Shown in pieces: positions 37,938-45,771 of a DNA stretch of 47,165 bases; position 1 is the stretch's first letter; each line of letters begins with the position of its first letter. The DNA is from Clostridia bacterium (GTDB taxonomy: Bacteria; Bacillota; Clostridia; Oscillospirales; Acutalibacteraceae), in the NCBI GenBank assembly GCA_017548045.1, contig JAFYNR010000011.1, positions 1 to 47,165 of the forward strand, given 5' to 3'. The notes under the pieces were generated by a model. That model was not told where the DNA came from. It did not search any database and was given only the letters and a program-made list of their open reading frames with translations. The translations under genes and the position numbers were made by a program.

Positions 37938-39098
37938 TTATGAAATTTTTGTTTTGTTCCTTCCCCAAAGATGAATTATTCCTTCATCATTAAGAGCTTT
38001 AACGAGGAAGAAGGTGATAGGCAGGGTGAAAATTCCCATAACGCCGAAAAGCTGAACGCCGAGATACATTCCCATAAGCGTGATAACGGGGTGCATGCCC
38101 ACGTTCATCGAAACAAGCTTGGGCTCAAGTATCTGACGGATAACGGTAATTGCGGCATAAAGCACGAGAAGTCCGATGCCGAGACCGAAATTGCCCGAGA
38201 AGAAGCTGATTATCGCCCAGGGCACCATAATTGTTCCTGTGCCGAGGACAGGGAAAATATCAACGAATGCGGTTACAATAGAAATTGCAATAATGTATCC
38301 GCCGTCATAAACGCCTATAAATTTCAATACGTTAAGACCGATGGCAACTTCACAGAAGGTTATGAGTATAATGGTTGCGTAGGACTTAACCATTTTGCCC
38401 AGAATATCACCGAAAAGTTTTTTTGTTCTGACCAATGATGCTTCGTGCGGTTCGGAAACCGCAGACTTAATCATTTTGGTGAAATTGTCATAATCGCAGG
38501 TCAGGAAAAAGCAGGCGATTATGCTTATAAGGACTGCGGCAAAGAATGCGGGGATTTGTTTTGCCGTTGAAAGCAGACCGCCCAGGGGAGTTGCCAGCAC
38601 GGATAAATCTATTCCGCCTGAAGCTGTCTGATCGAAGGTGTTTTTCTGTTCCACAACAAGCAGCAGAAGCTTATCCGTAAAGTTGTTTATTGCCTCTGAA
38701 ACCGAGGCTTCAATGGAATCGGGAAGAAAACCGAGCCGGCTTGTAATCCAGGCTTCAACTGTCTGAATCAGATTGGGCAGGTCGTTAAGCTTTGACATAA
38801 GATATTGACCCAGACCGCGGAATTCAACAAAGATTCTGTAACCTACAAGCACTACAAGGCTTGCAAGAATTGCGATTATAAGAATCAGTGCAACGGCGGC
38901 AATGATATTCTTTTTGATTTTTGTTTTTTTGGAAATTGCTCTGACCGGCTTCTGAAGAAACATTGCAATAAGAAAAGCAACTCCGAATGGTGCCACCAGC
39001 CAGAAGGCAAATTTCATAAAAAGATAATAACCGGCAATCAGCAATGCGTAAAACGTAAAGTTTATCAGCATTGACCGCCTTTTTTCAACAATATTCAT
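37938..39098 (-). CDS. AI-2E family membrane protein, YtvI-like
   Basis: This polytopic membrane protein of 386 aa has about eight helices. The AI-2E transporter family pattern is visible: two N-terminal helix pairs, a long extracytoplasmic stretch (about residues 85-170), then F-V-D-I-F-P-V-L-G-T-G-T-I-M-V-P-W and E-P-K-L-V-S-M-N-V-G-M-H-P near the C-terminus. In spore-formers the closest relatives are called YtvI (sporulation membrane protein), but this does not prove that the organism sporulates. AGGAGG precedes the ATG. It is a single gene with its own promoter. The substrate is unknown. Confidence 0.85.
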   Translation of the reverse strand: MNIVEKRRSMLINFTFYALLIAGYYLFMKFAFWLVAPFGVAFLIAMFLQKPVRAISKKTKIKKNIIAAVALILIIAILASLVVLVGYRIFVEFRGLGQYLMSKLNDLPNLIQTVEAWITSRLGFLPDSIEASVSEAINNFTDKLLLLVVEQKNTFDQTASGGIDLSVLATPLGGLLSTAKQIPAFFAAVLISIIACFFLTCDYDNFTKMIKSAVSEPHEASLVRTKKLFGDILGKMVKSYATIILITFCEVAIGLNVLKFIGVYDGGYIIAISIVTAFVDIFPVLGTGTIMVPWAIISFFSGNFGLGIGLLVLYAAITVIRQILEPKLVSMNVGMHPVITLMGMYLGVQLFGVMGIFTLPITFFLVKALNDEGIIHLWGRNKTKIS

Positions 39099-39143
39099 CT
39101 TTTATCCTCCTGAAAACGGCGTAAAAAACCGCCTTGCAGAAAT

Positions 39144-39172
39144 ATTTTACACTATTTTTCCCACAATAGCAA
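39144..39172 (-). promoter_or_regulatory. Promoter of the YtvI-like gene
   Basis: On the minus strand TTGCTA (39172-39167) and TAAAAT (39149-39144) are 17 bases apart. The spacer end AAAAATAGTG before TAAAAT is identical to that of the TSCPD gene promoter. Confidence 0.65.
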
Positions 39173-39221
39173 TGAATGAGGAAAAAAATACATAAAAATT
39201 TAATAAATTTGAAAATAAGGC

Positions 39222-39250
39222 TTTATTATTTCCGAATTATATGATATTAT
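39222..39250 (+). promoter_or_regulatory. Promoter of hom-lysC
   Basis: TTTATT (39222-39227) and TATTAT (39245-39250) are 17 bases apart with TGA directly before the -10 (extended). The leader is about 42 bases and shows no T-box or riboswitch. Confidence 0.6.
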
Positions 39251-39298
39251 ATACAGTAACTATTAAGTAAAATAACCTTCCCGAAAGGAGCGCTTTGT

Positions 39299-40537
39299 AT
39301 GTATGTTGCTATAATGGGTTATGGCGTGGTAGGTTCGGGTGTTGCAAGCCTGCTCAACAAGAATCACGAGCATATCCTTAAAAAAAGTATGCAGAGCGAA
39401 ATGGAGCTCAAATACATTCTTGACCGCCGTACGTTCCCCGGCGATCCCTACGAAAATCTTGTAATTTCCGATTTTTCAAAAATCGTTGAGGATGACGAGG
39501 TTAAAATCGTAGTAGAAACAATGGGCGGTCTTAATCCCGCTTATGATTACGTTGTGGCCTGCCTTAAAGCCGGCAAGCACGTTGTTACTTCAAACAAAGA
39601 GCTTGTTGCGGCAAAGGGCTGCGAGCTGCTTCAGATAGCTGATGAAAACAACGTTAACTTCCTTTTCGAAGCAAGCGTAGGCGGCGGTATTCCCATTATC
39701 AGACCCATCAGCCAGTGCCTTGCCGCAAACGATATTGATGAAATTGCAGGTATCCTTAACGGTACAACCAACTTCATCCTTACAAAAATGATTACAGATG
39801 GTATGACCTTTGAAGAAGCCCTTCTTCTTGCTCAGAAAAACGGCTACGCAGAGAGGGATCCTTCTGCTGATGTTGACGGTCACGACGCTTGCAGAAAAAT
39901 CTGTATTCTTGCCGCACTCTGCTTCGGCAAGCACGTTTATCCCGATTACGTTCATACGGAAGGCATCCGCAAAATCTCACTTTCCGACGTTGAATATGCC
40001 CGTGCATGGGGCGGCGTAATCAAACTTATTGCAAAGGCAAAGAAGCTTGAGGACGGCAGAGTTTCCGTGCTTGTTTCACCTGCATTTATTCAGAATCACA
40101 GCCAGCTTGCATCCGTTGACGATGTGTTCAATGCAATTCTCGTAAGAGGCGATGCCATCGGTGACGTTGTATTCTACGGCAGAGGTGCAGGTAAGATGCC
40201 TACCGCAAGTGCCGTTGTGGCTGATGTTATTGACTGTGCAAGAAATATGAACCGCAAGCGTTTCATCGCATGGCAGGATTGCACAGACGGCTACGTTGCA
40301 GATTACCTTGAAAACGTTACCGCATTTTACATAAGAGCAACAACCGAAAACGCGGCGGCTGCCGTTGCTAAAATAAACGGTCTTTTCAGCGGAGTGACCA
40401 CTCTTGCCCGTCAGGATGCTCCCGAAGGCGAAATCGCTTTCGTAACTGCTCCCATTTCCGAAAAGGAGCTTAACGAAAAGCTTGCTCTTATTGACGAGGC
40501 AAATATTGAATCGGTAATCCGCATCACAAATTATTGA
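39299..40537 (+). CDS. hom: Homoserine dehydrogenase
   Basis: This enzyme reduces aspartate semialdehyde to homoserine, the branch towards threonine and methionine. The NAD(P)-binding G-Y-G-V-V-G-S-G is at residues 7-14. The catalytic domain blocks T-S-N-K-E-L-V-A, G-I-L-N-G-T-T-N-F-I-L and D-P-S-A-D-V-D-G-H-D are present, and a C-terminal ACT-like domain (about residues 340-412) offers feedback control, usually by threonine. At 412 aa it is full length. The ATG at 39299 is seven bases after AAAGGAG. lysC follows after 24 bases, so the two form an operon. Confidence 0.96.
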   Translation: MYVAIMGYGVVGSGVASLLNKNHEHILKKSMQSEMELKYILDRRTFPGDPYENLVISDFSKIVEDDEVKIVVETMGGLNPAYDYVVACLKAGKHVVTSNKELVAAKGCELLQIADENNVNFLFEASVGGGIPIIRPISQCLAANDIDEIAGILNGTTNFILTKMITDGMTFEEALLLAQKNGYAERDPSADVDGHDACRKICILAALCFGKHVYPDYVHTEGIRKISLSDVEYARAWGGVIKLIAKAKKLEDGRVSVLVSPAFIQNHSQLASVDDVFNAILVRGDAIGDVVFYGRGAGKMPTASAVVADVIDCARNMNRKRFIAWQDCTDGYVADYLENVTAFYIRATTENAAAAVAKINGLFSGVTTLARQDAPEGEIAFVTAPISEKELNEKLALIDEANIESVIRITNY

Positions 40538-40561
40538 TTCGCAGTTTTTTAGGAGGATAAT

Positions 40562-41773
40562 ATGTCTTTAATTGTTCAGAAGTTCGGCGGCAGCTCAGTT
40601 GCAAACGCCGAAAGAGTAATGAATGTTGCAAGAATTGTAACAGATACCTACAAGGCAGGCAATGACGTTGTGGTTGTTGTTTCCGCACAGGGTGATACAA
40701 CAGACGATCTCATTGCAAAGGCACAGGAAATCAATCCCAAGGCTTCCAAGAGAGAGATGGATATGCTTCTTGCATCGGGTGAACAGATTTCAATTTCACT
40801 TCTTGCGATGGCTATCGAAAGCCTCGGTTATCCCGTTTGCTCTCTTCTCGGCTGGCAGGCAGGCTTCTCAACCAATTCCGTTTACGGCTCAGCGAGAATC
40901 AAGAAGGTTTCCGCAGAACGCATCAAAATGGAAATTGCAAAGAAAAACATCGTTGTTGTTGCAGGCTTCCAGGGTCTTAACAAGTATGACGATATCACAA
41001 CTCTCGGCAGAGGCGGTTCGGATACAAGCGCAGTTGCAATCGCTGCTTCAATGCACGCAGACCGCTGCCAGATTTATACCGACGTTGAAGGTGTTTACAC
41101 TGCTGACCCCAGAAAAGTGAAGGGCGCGGTAAAGCTCAACGAAATCACATACGATGAGATGCTTGAACTCGCAACTCTCGGCGCACAGGTTCTCAATAAC
41201 CGTTCAGTAGAAATGGCAAAAAAATATAATGTTAAGCTTGAGGTGCTTTCAAGCCTTGTGCGTGCACCCGGTACCATTGTCAAGGAGGTAGCAGATATGG
41301 AAAAAATGCTTGTCAGAGGTGTAACAAAGGATACGGATGTTGCCCGTGTTTCAATAGTCGGTGTTCCCAACGTTCCCGGAATCGCTTATAAGATTTTCGG
41401 CAAGCTTGCCGCAAGAAACGTTAACGTTGATATTATTCTTCAGTCGGTAGGCAGAGGCGATACAAAGGATATCACCTTCACAACCGCAAAGTCACACCTT
41501 AACGATACTCTTGAGGTTCTTCGTGAGCTTGATCTTGTTGCAGGTCTTGAAATTCTTACAGATACAGACGTTGCAAAGGTTTCTGTTGTAGGTGCAGGCA
41601 TGGAATCACATCCCGGTATTGCCGCAAAGATGTTTGAAGCACTCTTTGAGAGCGATATCAACATTCAGATGATTGCTACGAGCGAAATCAAGATTTCGGT
41701 TCTTATTGATGTTAAGGATGCGGATAAGGCTGTTTCGGCAATCCACGAAGCATTCATCCCCGAGCTCAGCTGA
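40562..41773 (+). CDS. lysC: Aspartate kinase, alpha subunit (with internal beta start)
   Basis: Aspartate kinase phosphorylates aspartate, the first step of the lysine, threonine and methionine pathways. The kinase domain starts K-F-G-G-S-S at residues 7-12 and contains T-L-G-R-G-G-S-D-T-S-A and D-V-E-G-V-Y-T-A-D-P-R. Two ACT domains (about 265-400) bind the feedback inhibitor. It is 403 aa, typical of the alpha subunit of the alpha2-beta2 enzyme. GGAGG precedes the start. An internal perfect ribosome binding site at 41282-41289 would make the beta subunit. Feedback specificity (lysine or lysine plus threonine) cannot be told. Confidence 0.96.
   Translation: MSLIVQKFGGSSVANAERVMNVARIVTDTYKAGNDVVVVVSAQGDTTDDLIAKAQEINPKASKREMDMLLASGEQISISLLAMAIESLGYPVCSLLGWQAGFSTNSVYGSARIKKVSAERIKMEIAKKNIVVVAGFQGLNKYDDITTLGRGGSDTSAVAIAASMHADRCQIYTDVEGVYTADPRKVKGAVKLNEITYDEMLELATLGAQVLNNRSVEMAKKYNVKLEVLSSLVRAPGTIVKEVADMEKMLVRGVTKDTDVARVSIVGVPNVPGIAYKIFGKLAARNVNVDIILQSVGRGDTKDITFTTAKSHLNDTLEVLRELDLVAGLEILTDTDVAKVSVVGAGMESHPGIAAKMFEALFESDINIQMIATSEIKISVLIDVKDADKAVSAIHEAFIPELS
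41282..41299 (+). promoter_or_regulatory. Internal ribosome binding site and start for the LysC beta subunit
   Basis: AAGGAGGT (41282-41289), a perfect anti-Shine-Dalgarno match, is followed after seven bases by an in-frame ATG at 41297, Met246 of LysC. The product of 158 aa would consist of the two ACT domains only. B. subtilis and corynebacteria make aspartate kinase beta this way. Confidence 0.8.
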
Positions 41774-41787
41774 ATTGAATAAAAATA

Positions 41788-41818
41788 AGGGACTGTCGGT
41801 GACAGTCCCTGTTTTTTT
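41788..41818. terminator. Bidirectional terminator after lysC
   Basis: AGGGACTGTC (41788-41797) pairs perfectly with GACAGTCCCT (41801-41810) over GGT. GTTTTTTT follows on the plus strand and TATTTTTATT on the minus strand. The stop codon of the converging membrane-protein gene lies at the end of its T-tract. Confidence 0.92.
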
Positions 41819-42260
41819 ATGTGTTTGTATTTTTGTTTGCGGGAGAATGGCTCATTTTGTTGAGTAAAAGGTTTGAAATAATAACGAGCACGAGCATTAA
41901 CACCGTAACCGAAATAGGGGAGTTTATGCCGTAGAAGGGTGCACAGATAAGTTCAAAAAGAACGTCAAAGATTTCTGTTGCGCCCAATGCGGAGGTCATC
42001 ATTGTGAGCACTGCAACCGCAAGACCTGCGGCAGAGTAAATGCTGACTATTCTTATCCACAGTGCTTCGCCGAGCTTGAAGGCAACTGCCATAGAGGCAA
42101 TTACAAGCACCGCATAGCCTGAGGCGGCAAGAATTTCAGCAGCATTGGGAATTGTTTTGAGAATTTCGGGAACAAGCTTTATAAGCTTGATTATGTAGGG
42201 CGCTCCGAGAAGCAGACCGCACACAACATAGAATGTGAGCCTTACGTTTTTCTTATCCAT
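41817..42260 (-). CDS. Small integral membrane protein of unknown function
   Basis: This protein of 147 aa has about four hydrophobic helices (near residues 8-25, 42-60, 66-88 and 118-138) and a polar Asn/Ser/Thr tail. I do not recognise a family. I chose the ATG at 42260, nine bases after AAAGG; the in-frame TTG at 42266 is only three bases away. It overlaps the TSCPD gene by eight bases and so shares its promoter. The last codons run into the shared terminator. Function is unknown. Confidence 0.7.
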   Translation of the reverse strand: MDKKNVRLTFYVVCGLLLGAPYIIKLIKLVPEILKTIPNAAEILAASGYAVLVIASMAVAFKLGEALWIRIVSIYSAAGLAVAVLTMMTSALGATEIFDVLFELICAPFYGINSPISVTVLMLVLVIISNLLLNKMSHSPANKNTNT

Positions 42261-42504
42261 TTTCAACAGCCTTTCTTAATGCTTTTGCAAGCTGGTCGGG
42301 GCAGGACGTGCTTTTGAATCCGCAACGTATCCCTTCCAACCTTGCTATAACGTCGTTTGCGTCCATTCCTTCAACCATTGCGCTCATACCTTTAAGGTTG
42401 CCGTCGCATCCGCCGTGGAAACGGACGTTTTTTACCTTGCCGTTTTCGATTTCAAAATCAATCGAGCGAGAGCAGGTGCCGCTTGTTTTATACTGATGTT
42501 TCAT
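42253..42504 (-). CDS. TIGR03905 family TSCPD-domain protein
   Basis: This is an 83-residue protein with the pattern G-T-C-S-R-S-I-D-F-E-I-E, F-H-G-G-C-D-G-N-L-K-G and S-C-P-D-Q-L-A, and cysteines at residues 11, 33, 61 and 68. The TSCPD domain also forms the end of vitamin-B12-dependent ribonucleotide reductases, where it may bind metal. As a lone gene it is widespread in Clostridia and unassigned. I chose the ATG at 42504 after AGGAG; the GTG at 42513 overlaps that site. It leads a two-gene unit with the membrane protein. Confidence 0.85.
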   Translation of the reverse strand: MKHQYKTSGTCSRSIDFEIENGKVKNVRFHGGCDGNLKGMSAMVEGMDANDVIARLEGIRCGFKSTSCPDQLAKALRKAVENG

Positions 42505-42527
42505 ATCGATCACTCCTATTATCCTAT

Positions 42528-42556
42528 ATTTTACACTATTTTTCAGATGATTTCAA
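42528..42556 (-). promoter_or_regulatory. Promoter of the TSCPD gene
   Basis: On the minus strand TTGAAA (42556-42551) and TAAAAT (42533-42528) are 17 bases apart. Its AAAAATAGTG-TAAAAT segment also appears in the YtvI-like promoter. Confidence 0.7.
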
Positions 42557-42661
42557 GTTACAGAAGGATATATAACAGCGAAAAAACAAGAGAAAAATCA
42601 CTTTTTTCAGCCATAAGTAAAATCACAATGGGAAAAATCAGCGAAAAATCCGAATCGTTTT

Positions 42662-43003
42662 TCATTTGTTTTCACCGCCCATAAGTCCGCTTAAAGCAGG
42701 CAGAATTTCAAAAAGCTTCATCATTTGCATTGCCTCATCTGCCCGTTTTCTTCTTTTTTCGCTCAGAAGAGGCTTCAGTGCTTCAATCAGACGGGTGCGG
42801 TCATCGCTTTTATTCATTGCGCCCATAAGCGAGCTTATTTTGGCAATCATACGGGCGTTTCCGAGAATGTCGGTAAAATCAGGCATACCGCCGCCGTTTT
42901 TCTCACCGCCTTCATCGGAAGAAAACAGTGAATCTGCGGCAGCTCTCAGGTTTTCCATATCCTCATCAGTGAGGGATGATAAAATATCGTTTATGCTGTC
43001 CAT
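42662..43003 (-). CDS. Conserved clostridial helical protein, function unknown
   Basis: This is a 113-residue, highly charged protein predicted to be mostly helical. Its C-terminal half (L-I-E-A-L-K-P-L-L-S-E-K-R-R-K-R near residue 75, then A-M-Q-M-M-K-L-F-E-I-L-P-A-L) resembles unnamed clostridial proteins. I chose the ATG at 43003; an in-frame GTG at 43012 lies inside the GGGTGA site. It follows a second small unknown gene by 18 bases, and the two look like a conserved pair. There is no signal peptide or membrane helix. The function is unknown. Confidence 0.65.
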   Translation of the reverse strand: MDSINDILSSLTDEDMENLRAAADSLFSSDEGGEKNGGGMPDFTDILGNARMIAKISSLMGAMNKSDDRTRLIEALKPLLSEKRRKRADEAMQMMKLFEILPALSGLMGGENK

Positions 43004-43021
43004 AACCGTCACCCGTAAAGC

Positions 43022-43243
43022 TTATTTTTTGAATCTGCGTAAAAGCTGCTGAGCCTGCTCGCTTCTGAGAAGTTCTTCAAGGGCTTTTTTATCACCGAGC
43101 ACTTTCTTGATTTCGTTCATTTTGTCGGCAGAAACCCTGTCTTGCACCGCACCCAGAATATCACGGGGATTGTTGCTTTTTGATGCCTGTGCCATACGCA
43201 TAAGTTCGTCAAACGAGAGATTATCTTTGCTTATTGCAATCAC
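43022..43243 (-). CDS. Small conserved clostridial protein, function unknown
   Basis: This 73-residue basic, helical protein contains R-D-I-L-G-A-V-Q-D-R-V-S-A-D-K-M-N-E-I-K-K-V-L type sequence and a Lys-rich C-terminus. I have no family name. The start is uncertain: GTG at 43243 is only two bases from AAAGG, so initiation may be inefficient or at a nearby rare codon. It is divergent from the metallophosphoesterase gene and directly upstream of the other unknown gene. Confidence 0.6.
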   Translation of the reverse strand: MIAISKDNLSFDELMRMAQASKSNNPRDILGAVQDRVSADKMNEIKKVLGDKKALEELLRSEQAQQLLRRFKK

Positions 43244-43262
43244 CGCCTTTTAATTGTATAAT
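43234..43262 (+). promoter_or_regulatory. Promoter of the metallophosphoesterase gene
   Basis: TTGCAA (43234-43239) and TATAAT (43257-43262) are 17 bases apart, and AAAGGAG precedes the start. The -35 overlaps the first codons of the divergent small gene. Confidence 0.75.
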
Positions 43263-43287
43263 ATGATATGATGCAAAGGAGAATAAT

Positions 43288-43746
43288 ATGAGAATTATCG
43301 TTTTTTCAGATTCCCACGGTTCAACCGGCTGTATGCAGGCTGCGTTGCTTGATCACCCCGAGGCAGATATGATTATTCATCTCGGTGACGGTGAAAAAGA
43401 CCTTGAAAAGCTGAGTTACCTCACCGAAGGCAAAAAAATTGTTCAGGTTTGCGGAAACTGTGATTTATATTCTTTTTTGCCTGCCAATGAAATTGTTGAC
43501 GTTGCGGGAGCAAGAATTTTCTGCACTCACGGGCATACGGAGCTTGTGAAGCACGGTACGGAGCGCCTTGTTGAAAAGGCGAGAGGCCTCAAGGCTTCTG
43601 TTGCATTATATGGTCATACCCATCAGACCGTTACTTGGTATGATGACGGGCTTTACGTTCTGAATCCGGGCAGCATAAGATGCGGAGAATACGGAATGAT
43701 TGATATTACGCCTTCGGGTATAATGGTTTTACAGGCGGACGTGTAA
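43288..43746 (+). CDS. Metallophosphoesterase, YfcE/MJ0936 family
   Basis: This is a small dimetal phosphodiesterase (152 aa). All family motifs are present in order: D-S-H-G at 8-11, H-L-G-D-G near 31, C-G-N-C-D near 52, T-H-G-H near 75 and G-H-T-H near 109. Relatives hydrolyse phosphodiesters such as cyclic nucleotides in vitro, but the physiological substrate is unknown. AAAGGAG precedes the ATG. The DUF4830 gene follows 45 bases after the stop and may be co-transcribed. Confidence 0.9.
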   Translation: MRIIVFSDSHGSTGCMQAALLDHPEADMIIHLGDGEKDLEKLSYLTEGKKIVQVCGNCDLYSFLPANEIVDVAGARIFCTHGHTELVKHGTERLVEKARGLKASVALYGHTHQTVTWYDDGLYVLNPGSIRCGEYGMIDITPSGIMVLQADV

Positions 43747-43791
43747 TATTTGATCACTGTGCTGAATATATTTCTTTCAGGCGGTGAGATT

Positions 43792-44337
43792 ATGTTTGTT
43801 TATTCTGTTAAAACTTCAAAAGCTAAAATAGGAGCCCTTCTTCTGGCTATCGGCGCGGTGGTGATTGCGGTTGTGATGACACTGACGGGCAGTAAGACGC
43901 CTGCGGCAAACGACGGTGCACTTAACGTAAAGGCTGAAAATTCTGCCGAGAGAACGGCTTTCCTTTCACAGTATGGCTGGAATGTGTCCTCGGACCCGGT
44001 TGAGGTGAGTGAGGTTATTATTCCCGAGGATTTTGATGCGGGATACAGCGAATATGCATCAATGAACAAAGCGGCAGGATTTGACCTTGAACCTTACAAG
44101 GGTATGCGTGCAAAAAGATGGACGTATGACGTGCTTAATTATCCGGGGCTTGAGAATACCAAGGGCATTGTTCAGGCAAACTTGCTGGTTTTTGAGGGCA
44201 GGGTTATCGGAGGAGACGTATGCTCGCTTGAATCCGGCGGATTCATACATTCTTTTGAAATGCCCGAAAACGTTGTTCCTCAGACCACGGCACAGCCCGA
44301 GAGTGCCGTTGAAGTTACTTCGTTGACACGAAATTAA
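43792..44337 (+). CDS. DUF4830 domain protein, membrane-anchored
   Basis: This is a 181-residue protein with one N-terminal membrane helix (about residues 8-30) and an extracytoplasmic domain. The domain reads R-T-A-F-L-S-Q-Y-G-W near residue 54, then E-V-I-I-P-E-D-F-D, L-E-P-Y-K-G-M-R-A-K-R and V-I-G-G-D-V-C-S-L-E, the pattern I associate with DUF4830 of Clostridia. A Thr/Pro-rich tail ends it. I chose the ATG at 43792, after GGCGGTGAG; the longer open frame begins with an unsupported TTG. The function is unknown. Confidence 0.82.
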   Translation: MFVYSVKTSKAKIGALLLAIGAVVIAVVMTLTGSKTPAANDGALNVKAENSAERTAFLSQYGWNVSSDPVEVSEVIIPEDFDAGYSEYASMNKAAGFDLEPYKGMRAKRWTYDVLNYPGLENTKGIVQANLLVFEGRVIGGDVCSLESGGFIHSFEMPENVVPQTTAQPESAVEVTSLTRN

Positions 44338-44365
44338 ACAAATTTTAATAATTATCTGTATCAAA

Positions 44366-44412
44366 ATCTGAAAAAAGATGTTACAATTCAGATGTTAATG
44401 CAACAATTCTGA
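44366..44412. repeat. Repeats upstream of the second TetR gene, possible operator
   Basis: ATCTGAA (44366-44372) and TTCAGAT (44387-44393) form an inverted repeat. ACAATTCAGA (44383-44392) and ACAATTCTGA (44403-44412) are direct repeats 20 bases apart, about two helix turns, and GATGTTA occurs twice. They lie upstream of the TetR gene, with a -10-like TATAGT at 44427-44432 but no clear -35. Regulator binding is inferred. Confidence 0.4.
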
Positions 44413-44465
44413 GTTTTTTCGACACTTATAGTATAGGAAGCAGTAAAAAAACGGAGGTGTTCAAA

Positions 44466-45059
44466 ATGCAAAAGGATACCAAAAGCCTTATCTTCTACAC
44501 TTTTATAGAATTGCTTGAGAAAAAGCCTTTTGACAAAATTACCGTTAAGGATATTGTTGAAACCTGTGATATTAACCGCAATACGTTTTATTATTATTAC
44601 AGCGATATCTACGATTTGCTTGAGGAGATGTTTCTTAAGGAGCTTAATGAAATTTCGGAATCTCACAAAGAGGGCAAATCCTGGGTTGAAGCCTTCATAA
44701 GAATTGCGAACACTGCTTACAGCCACAAGAAGCTTATCAATAATATTTGCTCGTCGCGAAGCTATAACTATATGGAAAGCTATATGTATAAGGCTTGCAA
44801 ATATATTGTTATTGATGCGGTTCAGTCTATGGCGGAGGGTATGCTTGTACCCGACGAAGATATTGAGTTTATAGCCTCGTTTTATGAATATGCGTATTTC
44901 GGACTTGTTTCCGACTGGTTTAAGACGGGTATGCGCGAGGACCCGTTGAAGCTGGCGACCCAGATATGGCTCGTTTCGGATCACATAAGATATGCACTCA
45001 GAAAGAGTGAAAAAAGAGCAAAGAACAGGATTGAAAATGGAGATTCTATTTCAGGATAA
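44466..45059 (+). CDS. TetR/AcrR-family regulator
   Basis: This DNA-binding regulator of 197 aa has an N-terminal helix-turn-helix (about residues 8-50; I-T-V-K-D-I-V-E-T-C-D-I-N-R-N-T-F-Y-Y-Y-Y). Its C-terminal helical region is rich in aromatic residues and is probably a ligand-binding and dimerisation domain. I chose the ATG at 44466, nine bases after the start of GGAGGTG. Its last 23 bases overlap the pseudouridine synthase gene. No transporter or enzyme target is adjacent, so its regulon is unclear; repeats upstream may be its own operator. Confidence 0.85.
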   Translation: MQKDTKSLIFYTFIELLEKKPFDKITVKDIVETCDINRNTFYYYYSDIYDLLEEMFLKELNEISESHKEGKSWVEAFIRIANTAYSHKKLINNICSSRSYNYMESYMYKACKYIVIDAVQSMAEGMLVPDEDIEFIASFYEYAYFGLVSDWFKTGMREDPLKLATQIWLVSDHIRYALRKSEKRAKNRIENGDSISG

Positions 45060-45684
45060 AAATATCGCGGTATGCTTAAAGCCGGCAGGGGTTATAAGTC
45101 AGAGCACCGACGGCGGCAACGATATGATTTCGCTTCTCAACGGAGAGTTTGAGAAAAACGGGGAAAACGCAAAGGCTTATCCCGTTCACCGCCTTGACAG
45201 AGAAACCGCAGGCATTATGGTGTATGCCAAAAATTCAAAGTCGGCTGCTGCCCTTTCAAAGCAGGCGGAACAGAATATCATAAAAAAGCATTATTATGCG
45301 GTTCTCCGCGGCGTGCCCGATGAAAGAAGCGGAGTGCTGAAGGATTTCCTTTTCAGAGATAAGCAAAAAAACAAGACCTTTGCGGTCAAAAAAATGAGAA
45401 AGGGAGTCCGTGAAGCATCCCTTGAATATAATGTAATAGAAGAAAAAGACGACTTTGCTCTTCTTGATATTCTTCTCCACACGGGCAGAACTCATCAGAT
45501 AAGAGTGCAGTTTGCAAGCAGAAAAATGCCCCTTTACGGTGACGGAAAATACGGCGGCGGAAGCGGTAAGCTTGCACTTTTTGCCCATACGCTTGAATTT
45601 GAACATCCCGTCAGCGGTGAAAAGATGATTTTCTCCGCAAAGCCCGATAAAAATGAATATCCTTGGAACGAATTTGATTTTTGA
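45037..45684 (+). CDS. RluA-family pseudouridine synthase
   Basis: This enzyme converts uridines in rRNA or tRNA to pseudouridine. The catalytic block H-R-L-D-R-E-T-A-G is at residues 51-59 with Asp54, and H-T-G-R-T-H-Q-I-R follows about 90 residues later. At 215 aa it lacks the N-terminal S4 domain of RluD, so it is a short form. The start at ATG 45037 follows AGGA inside the end of the TetR gene. The two genes overlap by 23 bases, so translation of this gene depends on the TetR message. The target uridine cannot be told. Confidence 0.9.
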   Translation: MEILFQDKNIAVCLKPAGVISQSTDGGNDMISLLNGEFEKNGENAKAYPVHRLDRETAGIMVYAKNSKSAAALSKQAEQNIIKKHYYAVLRGVPDERSGVLKDFLFRDKQKNKTFAVKKMRKGVREASLEYNVIEEKDDFALLDILLHTGRTHQIRVQFASRKMPLYGDGKYGGGSGKLALFAHTLEFEHPVSGEKMIFSAKPDKNEYPWNEFDF

Positions 45685-45712
45685 GAGATGGCTGTATGCC
45701 ATCTCTTTTTTC
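45684..45712 (+). terminator. Terminator after the pseudouridine synthase gene
   Basis: AGAGATGGC (45684-45692) pairs perfectly with GCCATCTCT (45698-45706) over TGTAT and is followed by six T. The stem starts in the stop codon of the gene. Confidence 0.9.
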
Positions 45713-45727
45713 GTTTCGAAAAGCAAA

Positions 45728-45757
45728 AACGGCCCGATTCCGAAGAATCGAGCCGTT
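45728..45757 (-). terminator. Terminator after the PFOR gene
   Basis: AACGGC-C-CGATTC (45728-45740) pairs with GAATCG-A-GCCGTT (45745-45757) over CGAA, with one mismatch. The minus strand continues into TTTGCTTTT. Confidence 0.88.
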
Positions 45758-45771
45758 AATTTATTTAAGGA

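Noticed and set aside
39251-39298. Possible T-box or riboswitch before hom
   Set aside because: The leader is too short and has none of the conserved T-box or aptamer blocks.
42557-42661. Three GAAAAATC copies between two minus-strand genes
   Set aside because: Short, AT-rich and irregularly spaced; better explained by base composition than by a repeat array.
44388-44984. 198-codon minus-strand frame over the second TetR gene
   Set aside because: Antisense to a gene with a clear helix-turn-helix and a strong GGAGG start.
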